Shown here: piece after piece, positions 8,722 through 17,616 of the stretch | Layout: every line of letters starts with the position of its first letter | Position numbering within the stretch: the first letter of the stretch is position 1 | NCBI RefSeq assembly: GCF_002483205.1 | Contig: NZ_DLHM01000004.1 | Span: 342,962 to 406,961, forward strand | Reading direction: 5' to 3' | Length of the DNA: 64,000 nucleotides | Origin: Flavihumibacter sp. UBA7668 | GTDB lineage: Bacteria > Bacteroidota > Bacteroidia > Chitinophagales > Chitinophagaceae | Position numbers and translations under genes: made by a program | The notes under the pieces: model-generated | What the model was told of the DNA's origin: nothing | The model's database searches: none | What the model saw: only the letters and a program-made list of their open reading frames with translations

Positions 8722-9346
8722 TTTGAGTAGCAACCCTGATTCTTTTGAATCCCTGCAATTGAAGAAAATTTCGAAGTATTATCAACGCCTGCTCATCCGC
8801 TTTTTTAAGTATGCCTTTTTCAGTTGCCCGCTGTCGTAATTTTTCTTTAGCAGTCAATATCAATTGATTGGTTTCTTCCTGACTCCAGGAGCCTTCCTCA
8901 ATAAATACTTCTGTACCAGATGGATTTACAATAATATCCTGAATTCGGGCAGCCGGAATAGTTACGGATACAGAATCCCCCGCTATAAAAATACCACCTG
9001 ATCCTAATTGATTTAAATCAGTGCCTGCGAAAACCTTTCCTTTTATTATCAATACAAGGCGTTCTGATTGCAAAAGAGGAGCGGGACTTATCCATTCCAG
9101 TATTTTCTTTGGTGATCCTGCTTTTACCTGTCTAATACGACTAACCACCACTTCATCAGATGATTCGATGGTCATCAGTTCAGCCATTTGTTTAATTTCT
9201 GTTACCAGTACGGGTGTTTCCTCAATTAAAACTGGTGCAGATCCGAGTAATTTTCCAATAGAAGGCACCCAATTCATTTTTGCAAGAAACCAATACATGC
9301 CTATCAGCATTAATCCCAATATTCCCAGTTGAAACAATTTTTTCAT
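8714..9346 (-). CDS. DUF4230-family protein, membrane-anchored
   Basis: A 210-residue protein with one N-terminal membrane anchor (about residues 5-22) and an extracytoplasmic DUF4230 domain, a family of unknown role common in Bacteroidota and Firmicutes. The pattern KVFAGTDL (about 103-110) followed by VSVTIPAARI is typical. Its ATG overlaps the stop of the upstream paralogue (ATGA), which implies translational coupling. Together they look like an ancient tandem duplication: the same domain order, one carried on a transmembrane anchor and one on a lipid anchor. Function unknown. Confidence 0.75.
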   Translation of the reverse strand: MKKLFQLGILGLMLIGMYWFLAKMNWVPSIGKLLGSAPVLIEETPVLVTEIKQMAELMTIESSDEVVVSRIRQVKAGSPKKILEWISPAPLLQSERLVLIIKGKVFAGTDLNQLGSGGIFIAGDSVSVTIPAARIQDIIVNPSGTEVFIEEGSWSQEETNQLILTAKEKLRQRATEKGILKKADEQALIILRNFLQLQGFKRIRVATQTT

Positions 9347-9915
9347 CGTAATAGGCTTTTGGGGTTTTGATCTGTAAATTCTATGTGTATTTCTTCAAAT
9401 CCCAACTGGAGGCAAAACTGTTGAATCCAGTTACTGGTATGAATACGGGTTGTTTCAAGAATTCCCGTTTCGGGAATGGCCGCCTGCACCTGTTTCTCTG
9501 CCTGTTCCAATAAGTGCATTCGTTCAGCCTGGTCAAAATCCATTCTCAATAAACCTATTTCCTGGTATTCCAGCTTTATTTTATCCGGAGGTAATTGAAT
9601 GGATATGATGTTGGGTGCAGGAAGTTTTAGTTGGATGGATTTGCCATTTATACTGATATCTTCCTGCTTTAATTGAGTCAGATCAATTCCGGCTTTAATT
9701 CTGGCTTCAATACTCATCAGTATCTTCCGGTCACCTAGCTTGTACCAGGTTTTATTATCGTCAGCCTTTACCATTTTTGTAACAGTATACTCAGTAGTTG
9801 CCAATGCTCCCATTTCTCTTATTGCCAAAACTTTCTCGGCAGGTGTTGGAGATGGCTTGCAGCCTGCCTGCAGAAGGAGAAAAAGTCCGGTCAGATACTG
9901 CCCAATTTTACTCAT
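9343..9915 (-). CDS. DUF4230-family lipoprotein
   Basis: A 190-residue protein whose signal peptide ends in a lipobox-like LLQAGC (Cys19), so it is probably a lipoprotein. The rest matches the neighbouring DUF4230 protein: ARIKAGIDLTQL parallels KVFAGTDLNQL, followed by SIQLKLPAPNI. It is the first gene of a two-gene operon. It starts 33 bases from ispD on the opposite strand, and the gap is filled by a 9-bp inverted repeat that may hold both promoters. Role unknown; an envelope function is an inference from anchoring only. Confidence 0.72.
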   Translation of the reverse strand: MSKIGQYLTGLFLLLQAGCKPSPTPAEKVLAIREMGALATTEYTVTKMVKADDNKTWYKLGDRKILMSIEARIKAGIDLTQLKQEDISINGKSIQLKLPAPNIISIQLPPDKIKLEYQEIGLLRMDFDQAERMHLLEQAEKQVQAAIPETGILETTRIHTSNWIQQFCLQLGFEEIHIEFTDQNPKSLLR

Positions 9916-9920
9916 ATTTG

Positions 9921-9943
9921 CAAATTACGGTTTTCGTAATTTG
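9921..9943. promoter_or_regulatory. Symmetric divergent promoter or operator (9-bp inverted repeat)
   Basis: CAAATTACG (9921-9929) and CGTAATTTG (9935-9943) form a perfect inverted repeat around 5 bases. Each arm carries TAATTTG, close to the Bacteroidota -7 box, and each arm ends exactly 5 bases before a start codon (9915 on minus, 9949 on plus). This suggests symmetric, possibly leaderless divergent transcription or an operator controlling both genes. Confidence 0.55.
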
Positions 9944-9948
9944 ATGAT

Positions 9949-10629
9949 ATGGAAAAATATGCTGTTGTTGTGGCAGGTGGATCTGGATTGAGAATGGGTA
10001 CAACCCTTCCCAAACAGTTTTTATTGCTAAGGGATAAACCAGTGCTTTGGTATACCCTGAATGCATTCCTCGATGCTTATCCTGATTTGCAAATTATTCT
10101 CGTATTAAATGAACAACATATTGAACGGGGTCAACATATTCTTCGATCTACCTACGATCCTGACCGAATTTGGATGACAACAGGAGGCGAAACCCGCTTC
10201 CATTCAGTTCGGAATGGATTACAGCATATCCGCCGGCATTCTATCGTTTTTGTCCATGATGGCGTTCGTTGCCTTCTTACACCAGAGCTGATCCGCCGTT
10301 GTTTTGATGGTGCTGTGGATAAGGGAAATGCTATTCCGGCAACAACAGCGGTCGACTCTGTGCGGCTGGATACAGTGAATGGTTCTGTTCCGATGGATCG
10401 GGATAAAATAAAACTTATCCAAACCCCTCAAACCTTTTATTCGGATATTATCAAGTCGGCATTTGAACAGGATTTTCATGAATCATTTACAGATGAAGCC
10501 AGTGTAGTAGAAAAACTGGGAGTAAAAATCAACCTGATTGAAGGGGAATCCACCAATATTAAGATTACAAAACCCCTGGACTTATTGATTGCAGAAAAAG
10601 TATTGGAAGAAAGAGAAATGGGAATTTAG
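9949..10629 (+). CDS. ispD: 2-C-methyl-D-erythritol 4-phosphate cytidylyltransferase
   Basis: This 226-residue enzyme couples MEP with CTP to give CDP-ME in the non-mevalonate isoprenoid pathway. The nucleotide-binding VVAGGSGLRMG (about residues 7-17) and TLPKQF (19-24) are present. So are HDGVRCL (about 103-109), the AVDSVR substrate segment, TPQTF and the FTDEASVVE motif (about 182-190). The length is normal. It diverges from the DUF4230 pair across a 33-base gap and converges on the GNAT-like gene with a 4-base stop overlap. Confidence 0.93.
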   Translation: MEKYAVVVAGGSGLRMGTTLPKQFLLLRDKPVLWYTLNAFLDAYPDLQIILVLNEQHIERGQHILRSTYDPDRIWMTTGGETRFHSVRNGLQHIRRHSIVFVHDGVRCLLTPELIRRCFDGAVDKGNAIPATTAVDSVRLDTVNGSVPMDRDKIKLIQTPQTFYSDIIKSAFEQDFHESFTDEASVVEKLGVKINLIEGESTNIKITKPLDLLIAEKVLEEREMGI

Positions 10630-11537
10630 TAGGCTGGTTTCAGATAACGAAATGGCCAGGGTAACTGATTCCATCCAATAAAATAAAAAGGTTCATTTAC
10701 TGCTCCGAAATTTTGATAAAAATGAGCAATTCCCGGCTGATCTGAACCTTCCAGATCAAGTGTTTTTTCGCTGCCTGCAAATTCTTTAATAAGCTGATCC
10801 AATAAAAAATGGTTGGCAGAGCGCTTTCTTCCCTCTGGCGAAGTATAATTAAGCAGGAGATAAATCCTCTGTTGATCTGCTACACAGAGACAGGCTGCCT
10901 GTAATTTATCTTCCAGCCAGATTTCCCTTATAATTATCCGATCGGCATCATTCATTGAATTACAGTACAGCAGCAAATGTTCATAATCCTGGCTGGTATA
11001 ATTAAGTTCATGCGCATATGCCTTTTTAAAATGATCATGCACAAGTTTTGCGTTTCCGGATTTGCAATAACGGAAGCCGTACCGGCTCGCTATCTTCCTG
11101 TTTCTGTTAAGATCTGTCCTATACCCGGATTCAATTTTATCATATACTTCGGAAAGCGATACCAGAAAATTGTTTTTAGGAATTGCTTTAAAAAACGCGG
11201 AATAATTTGCCAGATAGAGTTCTCCGAATTTAAATTCATTCCTGCACGCCTGTAGAAAATCTGAAATCAGTTGATCCGATAAAATTTCCCTCGAATAGAT
11301 GGCCGATTTTTGAATGAATGCCGGTTGGTATAAATAAGTAACACCCCATTTTTTTCTTGGAAAAACTGGTAAAACAGCCATATAATCCCCCAAAACAAAT
11401 GCTCCCCAATTGCCTGCAATTGCAGTCATAAATGCGGGCTCAGCATATAGGGTGCCAAGCGTACTTGTTTTAATGCATTCGTTCCATTTTTTTAATGAAA
11501 CAGCATTCCCGCTAATATATTGGATGGCATTGTTCAT
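10626..11537 (-). CDS. GNAT-fold (FemAB-like) acyltransferase, putative
   Basis: A 303-residue cytoplasmic protein. The C-terminal half (about 140-270) reads like a GNAT/FemAB-type acyltransferase: a region of Asn/Arg-rich helix (YRTDLNRNRK), a strand with LQAACLCV, then NHFLLDQLI and LDLEGSDQPGIAHFYQNFG. That last pattern is typical of peptidoglycan or polysaccharide acyltransferase-like proteins. It is the last gene of the operon that includes a sugar transferase and a dehydrogenase, 4 bases after the M1 peptidase stop. An envelope-modifying role is possible but inferred from context. Substrate unknown. Confidence 0.6.
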   Translation of the reverse strand: MNNAIQYISGNAVSLKKWNECIKTSTLGTLYAEPAFMTAIAGNWGAFVLGDYMAVLPVFPRKKWGVTYLYQPAFIQKSAIYSREILSDQLISDFLQACRNEFKFGELYLANYSAFFKAIPKNNFLVSLSEVYDKIESGYRTDLNRNRKIASRYGFRYCKSGNAKLVHDHFKKAYAHELNYTSQDYEHLLLYCNSMNDADRIIIREIWLEDKLQAACLCVADQQRIYLLLNYTSPEGRKRSANHFLLDQLIKEFAGSEKTLDLEGSDQPGIAHFYQNFGAVNEPFYFIGWNQLPWPFRYLKPAY

Positions 11538-11541
11538 AGTG

Positions 11542-14271
11542 TTATAACCCCTGCCTGATCAGCCATTTTTTTGCTGATAATTGTTGAATGTCGATGCTGA
11601 ATGAAATCGATTTCAGGAATTTTTTTTCTCCCAGCGTCGAAAGGTGATAGTCGCGAAACGGCTTGCTGTTGACAATCGGAATATAAACATTCACCAGGTT
11701 TCGAAACACACTTACCTGTAAACCGGCATCCATCAGAAACCTTGATTGATCCTGTTCTTCTTCCCACGCCTCTGCATAGGTCCCAATGTCCATAAAAACC
11801 TTCAATGGAATTTTTATCGGCAGCCTGCTAAGCGGATTTATTGAAGATGGTATATCCGCAGTAAAATTAACAGCAGACAACCAATTAGAAGATCGCCCTA
11901 TTTTACTGCTCAGCAAATCGGTACGAACTTTGAAACCACCATCCCTTAACATGATCTGCTGACTTTTCCATCCACTGAACTCATTTCTTCCTGCAAAATA
12001 ATTGCTGTAGGTATAATCTTCATACCCATTGGCTCCGGTCAAATTTAAATAATACCGGCTATTGCGTTGTTGCTTTTCAATTGTATTAGCACCATGTTCA
12101 ATAAATTTTCCTGCAAAAAGCCGAACGCTAAGTCCTCCTTCCTGATTTGGGTAATTTAGAAAATAACGTGCGGTTACTGCAAGCCGGGTAAAACCGCTCC
12201 CAAGTTCAACCCGTGCATCCAGGTCATAAGGATAAAGTATACGATGATTGGCATGATGGAAACAAAGTTGCTGAAGCTTCCTTGTGGACGCTTTGCTTTC
12301 ATCAATATAGCTGGTATCGTTGCCAATTATAAGTGTTCTGCTCGATAGGATGTCTTCACGAAAGAAATAGGACCTGAATTGCAGAAAACTTTCTTTTTTT
12401 GAAAGGGGATTGGATTGGGCCAGGTTGATTCGAAAATAAGGCGCCAGCTTTACAACACCAAACTGCAGATCTGAAGAGCCTGCCTTAAATTCATCCATTG
12501 TAAATCGCAACAGATCAGCACCAACCGACCAGTCTTTCACCATATTGCCCTGAGATGGAAACCAATGATGACTCAAATGTGCCAAGCCTCCAATTCGACT
12601 ACTTTTGGTGCCAATTGTTGGTGCAACAAAAAATCGAAACCTGCTTACAGGTAATTGATAGTTGTGAAGGAATATGCCCAATTGTAAGCCATCGTACTGG
12701 TTATAACCAACAGCCAGACCAATTCCTACATAATAGTATGTTTCAGGTTGCCGGCTGCTGAATAAAAAAACAGGTTTTAAGGTGCGGGAACTCAATTGGT
12801 CAAGCGGTTTGGAACTCGCTATATCACCAGCTTCTGGAAATGCTTTTATCCAGGATAAGCTGTCTGAATGTGTAAATTTATTTTCAGCAATATATTTACT
12901 CATCGAACTGTCAAATCTTTTCTGCCCCATTTCCACTTCCAGTTTTTCTAATTGAAGAGCAGTTTTTTCATACACCATCAATCCATAATTTAATGAAGTC
13001 AGTTGCTCTGAATGTGTTGCCGGAGATTGATCTGATTTAATGCTTTCTAATCCTCTTATAAAAGCAAGTGCTTCATTATCGGGAAGCCGGTTTGCAGGAA
13101 ACTTCAATTTCCTTCTTGTTTCCGGGTAATAAATTTTCTTATAGCGGCTATCGTAAAAGGAATTGATTCCTTCATCAAGCCAGGGGCTTGTACGTTCATT
13201 ATTTGCCACAGCAATTGACAACCAGTTATGACCGATTTCGTGTGCTATGGTGATATCTAAAATCTGTGTATCTTTTATTGAATTCAGCACGGTAATGGTC
13301 GGATATTCCATGCCCCCCGATCCTGGCCCCTGGTAACCATCTACTACGGTCATTTTTGAATATGGATAATCGCCCAGCCATTCTGATCTGCTACGAATTG
13401 CCCGCTTCATGTATTCTATACCGTTTTTCCAGGAAGCTTCATTACCTTTTAGAATGGCCAGTTCCAATTCGATGGTCTTACCGGAAGCTAACTGAAGACT
13501 GTCTGATACCAGCGTTAAATGGGAAGATGCAAACCAGGCAAAATCGGTACTGTTTTCCAGCTCAAATTGATTAACTGTATAACCTTCTTTTAAAAGTTCA
13601 GAGGAAAGTACCCGTTCGCGTTTACCCGTAGCCACAATGGTATAATCGGAAGGAGCAGAAATAAGTACCGTATACTTGCCAAACTCATTATAAAATTCAC
13701 CCTGATCCAGATAGGGGATGGGATGCCAGCCAGCTTCATCATAAACCGCAGGCTTGGGATACCATTGTGTAATCGAAAAAAAATCATTTTTATATCCCGA
13801 TCGTGAAAATAGGTAGGGCAGTTTAACCTGAAAACTATTCAATAATTGAATAGAATCGCCGGGCAGTAAGGATTTATTTAATAGTACCCGACCATAATCC
13901 TGGTGTACGGAATCTTCCTGCCATTCCAGTGGATTGTTATCAGAGGAAAATTGAATCCGGTTGATATATCCGCGATCTTCTTCTTTACTGAAATAAAAAT
14001 CCAGCCTGTTTAAATTCAATAACTGTTCACTGAATGCAGTATGATCATTTTTATAAGCATTTGGCCAGATATGAAAATAAATAGCGTTTAAAGTATCCGG
14101 ACTATTATTGATGTACTGAATAACCTGATTTGCAAGAAGGGTTTTATTTTCCGGGTTCAGGGTTACTTCAATTTTATGATCCACCCGTTGCTGCCATTTT
14201 TTTTGTGCAAAGCCGGAAGTGCAAATAGCCAGCAGAACAATAAATTGAATAAGTCGGATGGTGACAATCAT
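11542..14271 (-). CDS. M1-family metallopeptidase with barrel-like C-terminal region
   Basis: A 909-residue exported zinc aminopeptidase-like protein. The signal peptide is residues 1-22 (ends SGFAQ). The M1 catalytic site is complete: GGMEYPT exopeptidase motif upstream, HEIGH at 344-348 and the third zinc ligand Glu367 in WLDEG, 19 residues after His348. From about residue 500 to the end the sequence alternates hydrophobic and polar residues with many aromatic strand ends. That resembles an outer-membrane beta-barrel or surface-antigen domain and could hold the peptidase at the cell surface; this part is inference. It follows the sugar-transferase gene by 6 bases in the same operon. Confidence 0.85.
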   Translation of the reverse strand: MIVTIRLIQFIVLLAICTSGFAQKKWQQRVDHKIEVTLNPENKTLLANQVIQYINNSPDTLNAIYFHIWPNAYKNDHTAFSEQLLNLNRLDFYFSKEEDRGYINRIQFSSDNNPLEWQEDSVHQDYGRVLLNKSLLPGDSIQLLNSFQVKLPYLFSRSGYKNDFFSITQWYPKPAVYDEAGWHPIPYLDQGEFYNEFGKYTVLISAPSDYTIVATGKRERVLSSELLKEGYTVNQFELENSTDFAWFASSHLTLVSDSLQLASGKTIELELAILKGNEASWKNGIEYMKRAIRSRSEWLGDYPYSKMTVVDGYQGPGSGGMEYPTITVLNSIKDTQILDITIAHEIGHNWLSIAVANNERTSPWLDEGINSFYDSRYKKIYYPETRRKLKFPANRLPDNEALAFIRGLESIKSDQSPATHSEQLTSLNYGLMVYEKTALQLEKLEVEMGQKRFDSSMSKYIAENKFTHSDSLSWIKAFPEAGDIASSKPLDQLSSRTLKPVFLFSSRQPETYYYVGIGLAVGYNQYDGLQLGIFLHNYQLPVSRFRFFVAPTIGTKSSRIGGLAHLSHHWFPSQGNMVKDWSVGADLLRFTMDEFKAGSSDLQFGVVKLAPYFRINLAQSNPLSKKESFLQFRSYFFREDILSSRTLIIGNDTSYIDESKASTRKLQQLCFHHANHRILYPYDLDARVELGSGFTRLAVTARYFLNYPNQEGGLSVRLFAGKFIEHGANTIEKQQRNSRYYLNLTGANGYEDYTYSNYFAGRNEFSGWKSQQIMLRDGGFKVRTDLLSSKIGRSSNWLSAVNFTADIPSSINPLSRLPIKIPLKVFMDIGTYAEAWEEEQDQSRFLMDAGLQVSVFRNLVNVYIPIVNSKPFRDYHLSTLGEKKFLKSISFSIDIQQLSAKKWLIRQGL

Positions 14272-14277
14272 TTGATA

Positions 14278-15693
14278 TTATTTTCCCTTACCAGCAAAAA
14301 TAATCCGGATGGTATAAAGCATTATTTTCAGATCAAGTGCTAATGAAATGTTTTCAATATAAAGTAAATCATATTTCATGCGTTCCATCATTTCATCAAT
14401 ATTTTCTGCGTACCCATATTGTACCATTCCCCAGGATGTTAGCCCGGGTTTTACATGCAACAGATATTTATAATAGGGGTTGCGCTGCATGATCTGATCA
14501 ATATAATATTTTCTTTCGGCTCTCGGACCAACAAGACTCATATCGCCCAGGAGAATATTCCATAATTGAGGAAATTCATCGAGTCTCCATTTTCGCATAT
14601 GTTTTCCCCAGGGGGTAATGCGGGGATCGGAAGAAGAAGATAAGGCTGGTCCGTTTTTTTCTGCATCCTCATACATAGATCGAAACTTCAGCATAATAAA
14701 CGGCATACCCTTATATCCAATTCTTTCCTGACGAAACAATATTGGTCCGGATGAAGAAAGCCGAACACGTATAGCTACATACAAAAATACCGGTGATAAG
14801 AGTATCAAACCAATAACCGCAGCGAAAATGTCAATAATACGTTTGATATTTTGCTGCCAGATTGGAATTAAACCATTATGTATATCCGTTAAAACGGGGC
14901 CGAAGATGTTGTCGGTACGGATAGCACCTGATAAAATTGAAATTGCAGAAGGAACCATTTTAATTTCAACATTTTTATCACTGAGTCTTCGAAGGTACTC
15001 TTCCGTTTCTTTTTCTTTCCCTGATTCCAGCGCAAGCACCACCAGCTTGATGTTTTGTTCATCTATTATTTTTTCCAGGTATTCAACTGTTCCCAGATAA
15101 GGAATTGATTTGCTTAAACCATTGGCCACAGCACCTACATACCCATTAAAATGATAGCCCTCCATTCGCAGCTGTTCTGCATTTGATTTAAAGATTGAAT
15201 TGGCAATCCCTGAGTCTCCTACCAATAATGATGGAAAACGGATGCTTCCTTTTTTGAGTTGTCTTTTTACTATATTAAGGATAAATAACCTGCCTGAAAA
15301 GGTGATGGAAAGCTGAAAAAAAACAAAAAATGCAAAGGTGGAATAATAATAAGGGAGCGTTTTATCGTCGTCATTTAAGAGTATAACAAAAAATATTGCA
15401 ATACATCCAATAAGACTGGCTACAACAGTGGTAGTGAATTCGCCTAGTCTTGATTTTTTATAAAGTGATAAATAAGATCCTATAATAGCATAGAACAAAA
15501 CCCAGCAAATTGGCAATATTAACCAGCCAAGAAGGAATCCGTCATTTAAATGGAGAGATCCATTTAAAAATGCAGGAAAGCCCAATAAATGATTCCTGTA
15601 GAGATAAAAAATGAACCATACCAGCAATGCAGCAAGGTAATCACTAAGTGCATACCAACCTGGTGATAAGGGACGTTTGGGGTTTTGGCGCAT
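14278..15693 (-). CDS. Polyprenyl-phosphate sugar phosphotransferase (initiating exopolysaccharide glycosyltransferase)
   Basis: A 471-residue membrane enzyme that moves a sugar-1-phosphate onto undecaprenyl phosphate to start exopolysaccharide, capsule or O-antigen repeats. It has four to five N-terminal membrane helices, then a Rossmann-like CoA-binding_3 domain (about 150-260). A further helix (KRIIDIFAAVIGLIL, about 275-290) follows. The catalytic bacterial sugar-transferase domain holds FRQERIG, LKFRSM, WRLDEFPQLWN and VGPRAE, and the domain ends in KPGLTSWG. Its ATG overlaps the upstream dehydrogenase stop by one base (TGATG). Only this enzyme of a polysaccharide pathway is present here, so the other transferases must be elsewhere. 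Confidence 0.88.
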   Translation of the reverse strand: MRQNPKRPLSPGWYALSDYLAALLVWFIFYLYRNHLLGFPAFLNGSLHLNDGFLLGWLILPICWVLFYAIIGSYLSLYKKSRLGEFTTTVVASLIGCIAIFFVILLNDDDKTLPYYYSTFAFFVFFQLSITFSGRLFILNIVKRQLKKGSIRFPSLLVGDSGIANSIFKSNAEQLRMEGYHFNGYVGAVANGLSKSIPYLGTVEYLEKIIDEQNIKLVVLALESGKEKETEEYLRRLSDKNVEIKMVPSAISILSGAIRTDNIFGPVLTDIHNGLIPIWQQNIKRIIDIFAAVIGLILLSPVFLYVAIRVRLSSSGPILFRQERIGYKGMPFIMLKFRSMYEDAEKNGPALSSSSDPRITPWGKHMRKWRLDEFPQLWNILLGDMSLVGPRAERKYYIDQIMQRNPYYKYLLHVKPGLTSWGMVQYGYAENIDEMMERMKYDLLYIENISLALDLKIMLYTIRIIFAGKGK

Positions 15694-16667
15694 CAGGTAT
15701 TGATGGTATTATGTCGAATTTTGTGAAGAATCTGGTGGGCTACTTCCATTGCTCTGAAACCATCTACTTCTGATACCACCGTTCTGGAATTTGTGAGGAT
15801 AGCATCTCTGAATTCTTCCAGTTCTTTTTTGATTGCATTCACTTCAGGAACAGATGGATTGGCAACAGCTACCGTCTTTTTGCCTTTTGGCGTTTCTATA
15901 TCAAATTCAAATACATTTTCATCTTTATCGCCCTTCAGGCGGATAACTTCAGTTTTTTTATTGAGAAAGTCAATGCCTACATAGGCGTCCTTTTGAAACA
16001 GGCGCATTTTGCGCATTTTTTTCATGGAAATACGGCTGGACGTGAGATTGGCAACACAGCCATTATTGAATTCAATCCGAACATTGGCAATATCCGGAGT
16101 GTCGGTCATAACAGCAACTCCACTGGAGGAAATATTTTTCACTTCACTTTTAACCATATGCAGAATGATATCAATATCATGAATCATAAGGTCAAGAATA
16201 ACACTTACTTCTGTACCTCTTGGATTGAATTGTGCAAGTCTGTGTACTTCAATAAACATGGGGTTGAGATCGAGCGTACTCGTTGCCAGATATGCAGGAT
16301 TAAATCGTTCCACATGTCCCACCTGCATTTTTATATTGGATTCTTTTACCAGCTTCACCAGTTCTCTGGCTTCCTCCATCGTATTGGCAAGTGGTTTCTC
16401 CACAAAAACATGTTTCCCGTTTCGGATTGCCAGCTGACATAATTCAAAATGAAAATTGGTAGGTGCTACAATATCAGCAGCATCAATTGCCTGTAACAGT
16501 GCCACCGGGTCATCAAAACGGGGAATTCCATATTGGCTGGTTACCTCTGCTGCTATCTGGTCATTGGGGTCATAGAAGCCGACCAATTCTACCCCTGTTA
16601 TTTCTTTCCAGTTGTTAAGGTGAAACTTTCCCAGATGTCCGGTACCAAAAACGCCAATTTTCAACAT
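15693..16667 (-). CDS. Gfo/Idh/MocA-family oxidoreductase (sugar dehydrogenase)
   Basis: A 324-residue NAD(P)-dependent dehydrogenase. The Rossmann motif is GVFGTGHLGKFH (about residues 4-15). The family signature EKPLA is at about 94-98 and a lysine-containing catalytic region follows. HDIDI (about 168-172) marks the C-terminal alpha/beta domain. It is the first gene of the operon with the sugar transferase, so a role in making a modified nucleotide sugar (as in WlbA/WbpB-type enzymes) is plausible. A TATCTTTG box 17 bases upstream of the ATG is a likely -7 element. Confidence 0.85.
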   Translation of the reverse strand: MLKIGVFGTGHLGKFHLNNWKEITGVELVGFYDPNDQIAAEVTSQYGIPRFDDPVALLQAIDAADIVAPTNFHFELCQLAIRNGKHVFVEKPLANTMEEARELVKLVKESNIKMQVGHVERFNPAYLATSTLDLNPMFIEVHRLAQFNPRGTEVSVILDLMIHDIDIILHMVKSEVKNISSSGVAVMTDTPDIANVRIEFNNGCVANLTSSRISMKKMRKMRLFQKDAYVGIDFLNKKTEVIRLKGDKDENVFEFDIETPKGKKTVAVANPSVPEVNAIKKELEEFRDAILTNSRTVVSEVDGFRAMEVAHQILHKIRHNTINT

Positions 16668-16684
16668 ATTAATGGATTATCATA

Positions 16685-16692
16685 CAAAGATA
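16685..16692 (-). promoter_or_regulatory. -7 element for the dehydrogenase/sugar-transferase operon
   Basis: On the minus strand TATCTTTG exactly fits TAnnTTTG, 17 bases before the ATG at 16667. A good TTG at -33 is missing (TCG at the 20-base spacing), so strength is uncertain. Confidence 0.45.
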
Positions 16693-16718
16693 ATCAAGCT
16701 GGAGCAGCCATACGATAA

Positions 16719-17459
16719 CTAGCGAATTAAACTGCTCCTTTGAGCATAAAATGTGACCGGAGCATGTATGAATAAACAACTGCCATTTTTTATAGTATTG
16801 ATGATTGGCCTGGTCAGGTAGTTGGGAATTGCCGGACAACCGTAACTTCTTCCCAGATAACCCTGACTTTCAATCAGCGATTCAGATACATAATTGGCGC
16901 CATGAATTACGATTGCTCTCCGAAATGCATTATCATTAATTCCCTTTTCCAATCCGGATAATTTTAGTGAATAGCCATTGCTGCCATAATAGGCAGCCTC
17001 TGTACGGTAAAAACCCGGACTGCTCATATGAGATTTTGCTCTGTTGGAATATGTGGTTGCCTGTTCTTTTCCGGAATTTCTTCCGTGCGCAACATAAGTA
17101 TTAAACAACAACTGGTTTTTTTCCACATCAATTACATATAATCGCTTGGATGTGCTGGGTTGACTGAAATCTGCGATGGTTAAAATTGATTCATTCGGGA
17201 TAGCCCCCTGTTTTTTAAGTTTTTCCCAACCCCTGACTGCCTGTTCAAACGCTTCGCTTGATAAGCCTAGTGAATCAAGCCCCAATCCATGGTAAACCGA
17301 AATCCAGATACCTACCCTTGTTAATGAGCTGCTGTCTGCAGGTATTGAACCTGTTTTTATAGTTGGTGAAACTGGTTTCTTTGTATTGGAATACGCTACC
17401 AGTGAAACCAGTGCTATAACCAGAATTGAAAAAAATATACCTGCTGATTTGAACCTCAT
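16719..17459 (-). CDS. Murein L,D-transpeptidase catalytic-domain protein (YkuD_2 type)
   Basis: A 246-residue exported protein with a signal anchor at residues 6-24. It matches the YkuD_2 family of murein L,D-transpeptidase-like proteins: AHGRNSG (about residues 124-130), then SSPGFYRT, then VIHGANYV with the conserved His. GRSYGCPAIP follows, with the presumed catalytic Cys (about residue 212). Such enzymes are thought to cross-link or edit peptidoglycan through a thioester intermediate. It is a single gene, 51 bases upstream of the envelope operon and in the same direction. Start chosen at the ATG at 17459, which gives a clean signal segment. Confidence 0.85.
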   Translation of the reverse strand: MRFKSAGIFFSILVIALVSLVAYSNTKKPVSPTIKTGSIPADSSSLTRVGIWISVYHGLGLDSLGLSSEAFEQAVRGWEKLKKQGAIPNESILTIADFSQPSTSKRLYVIDVEKNQLLFNTYVAHGRNSGKEQATTYSNRAKSHMSSPGFYRTEAAYYGSNGYSLKLSGLEKGINDNAFRRAIVIHGANYVSESLIESQGYLGRSYGCPAIPNYLTRPIINTIKNGSCLFIHAPVTFYAQRSSLIR

Positions 17460-17616
17460 AAACTAACTCCTTTATTGTACAATATTGCTGGGTAGGTTTA
17501 CCCTCGTCCAAGACGGATAAGCACACCGAAAGGTTGTTATAGGGATGCAAAAATCCTTAACCATGGCTAAATCTACGGAATTATACCCTTTTTGGGCAGG
17601 GTAGTAGCGGATTGGC

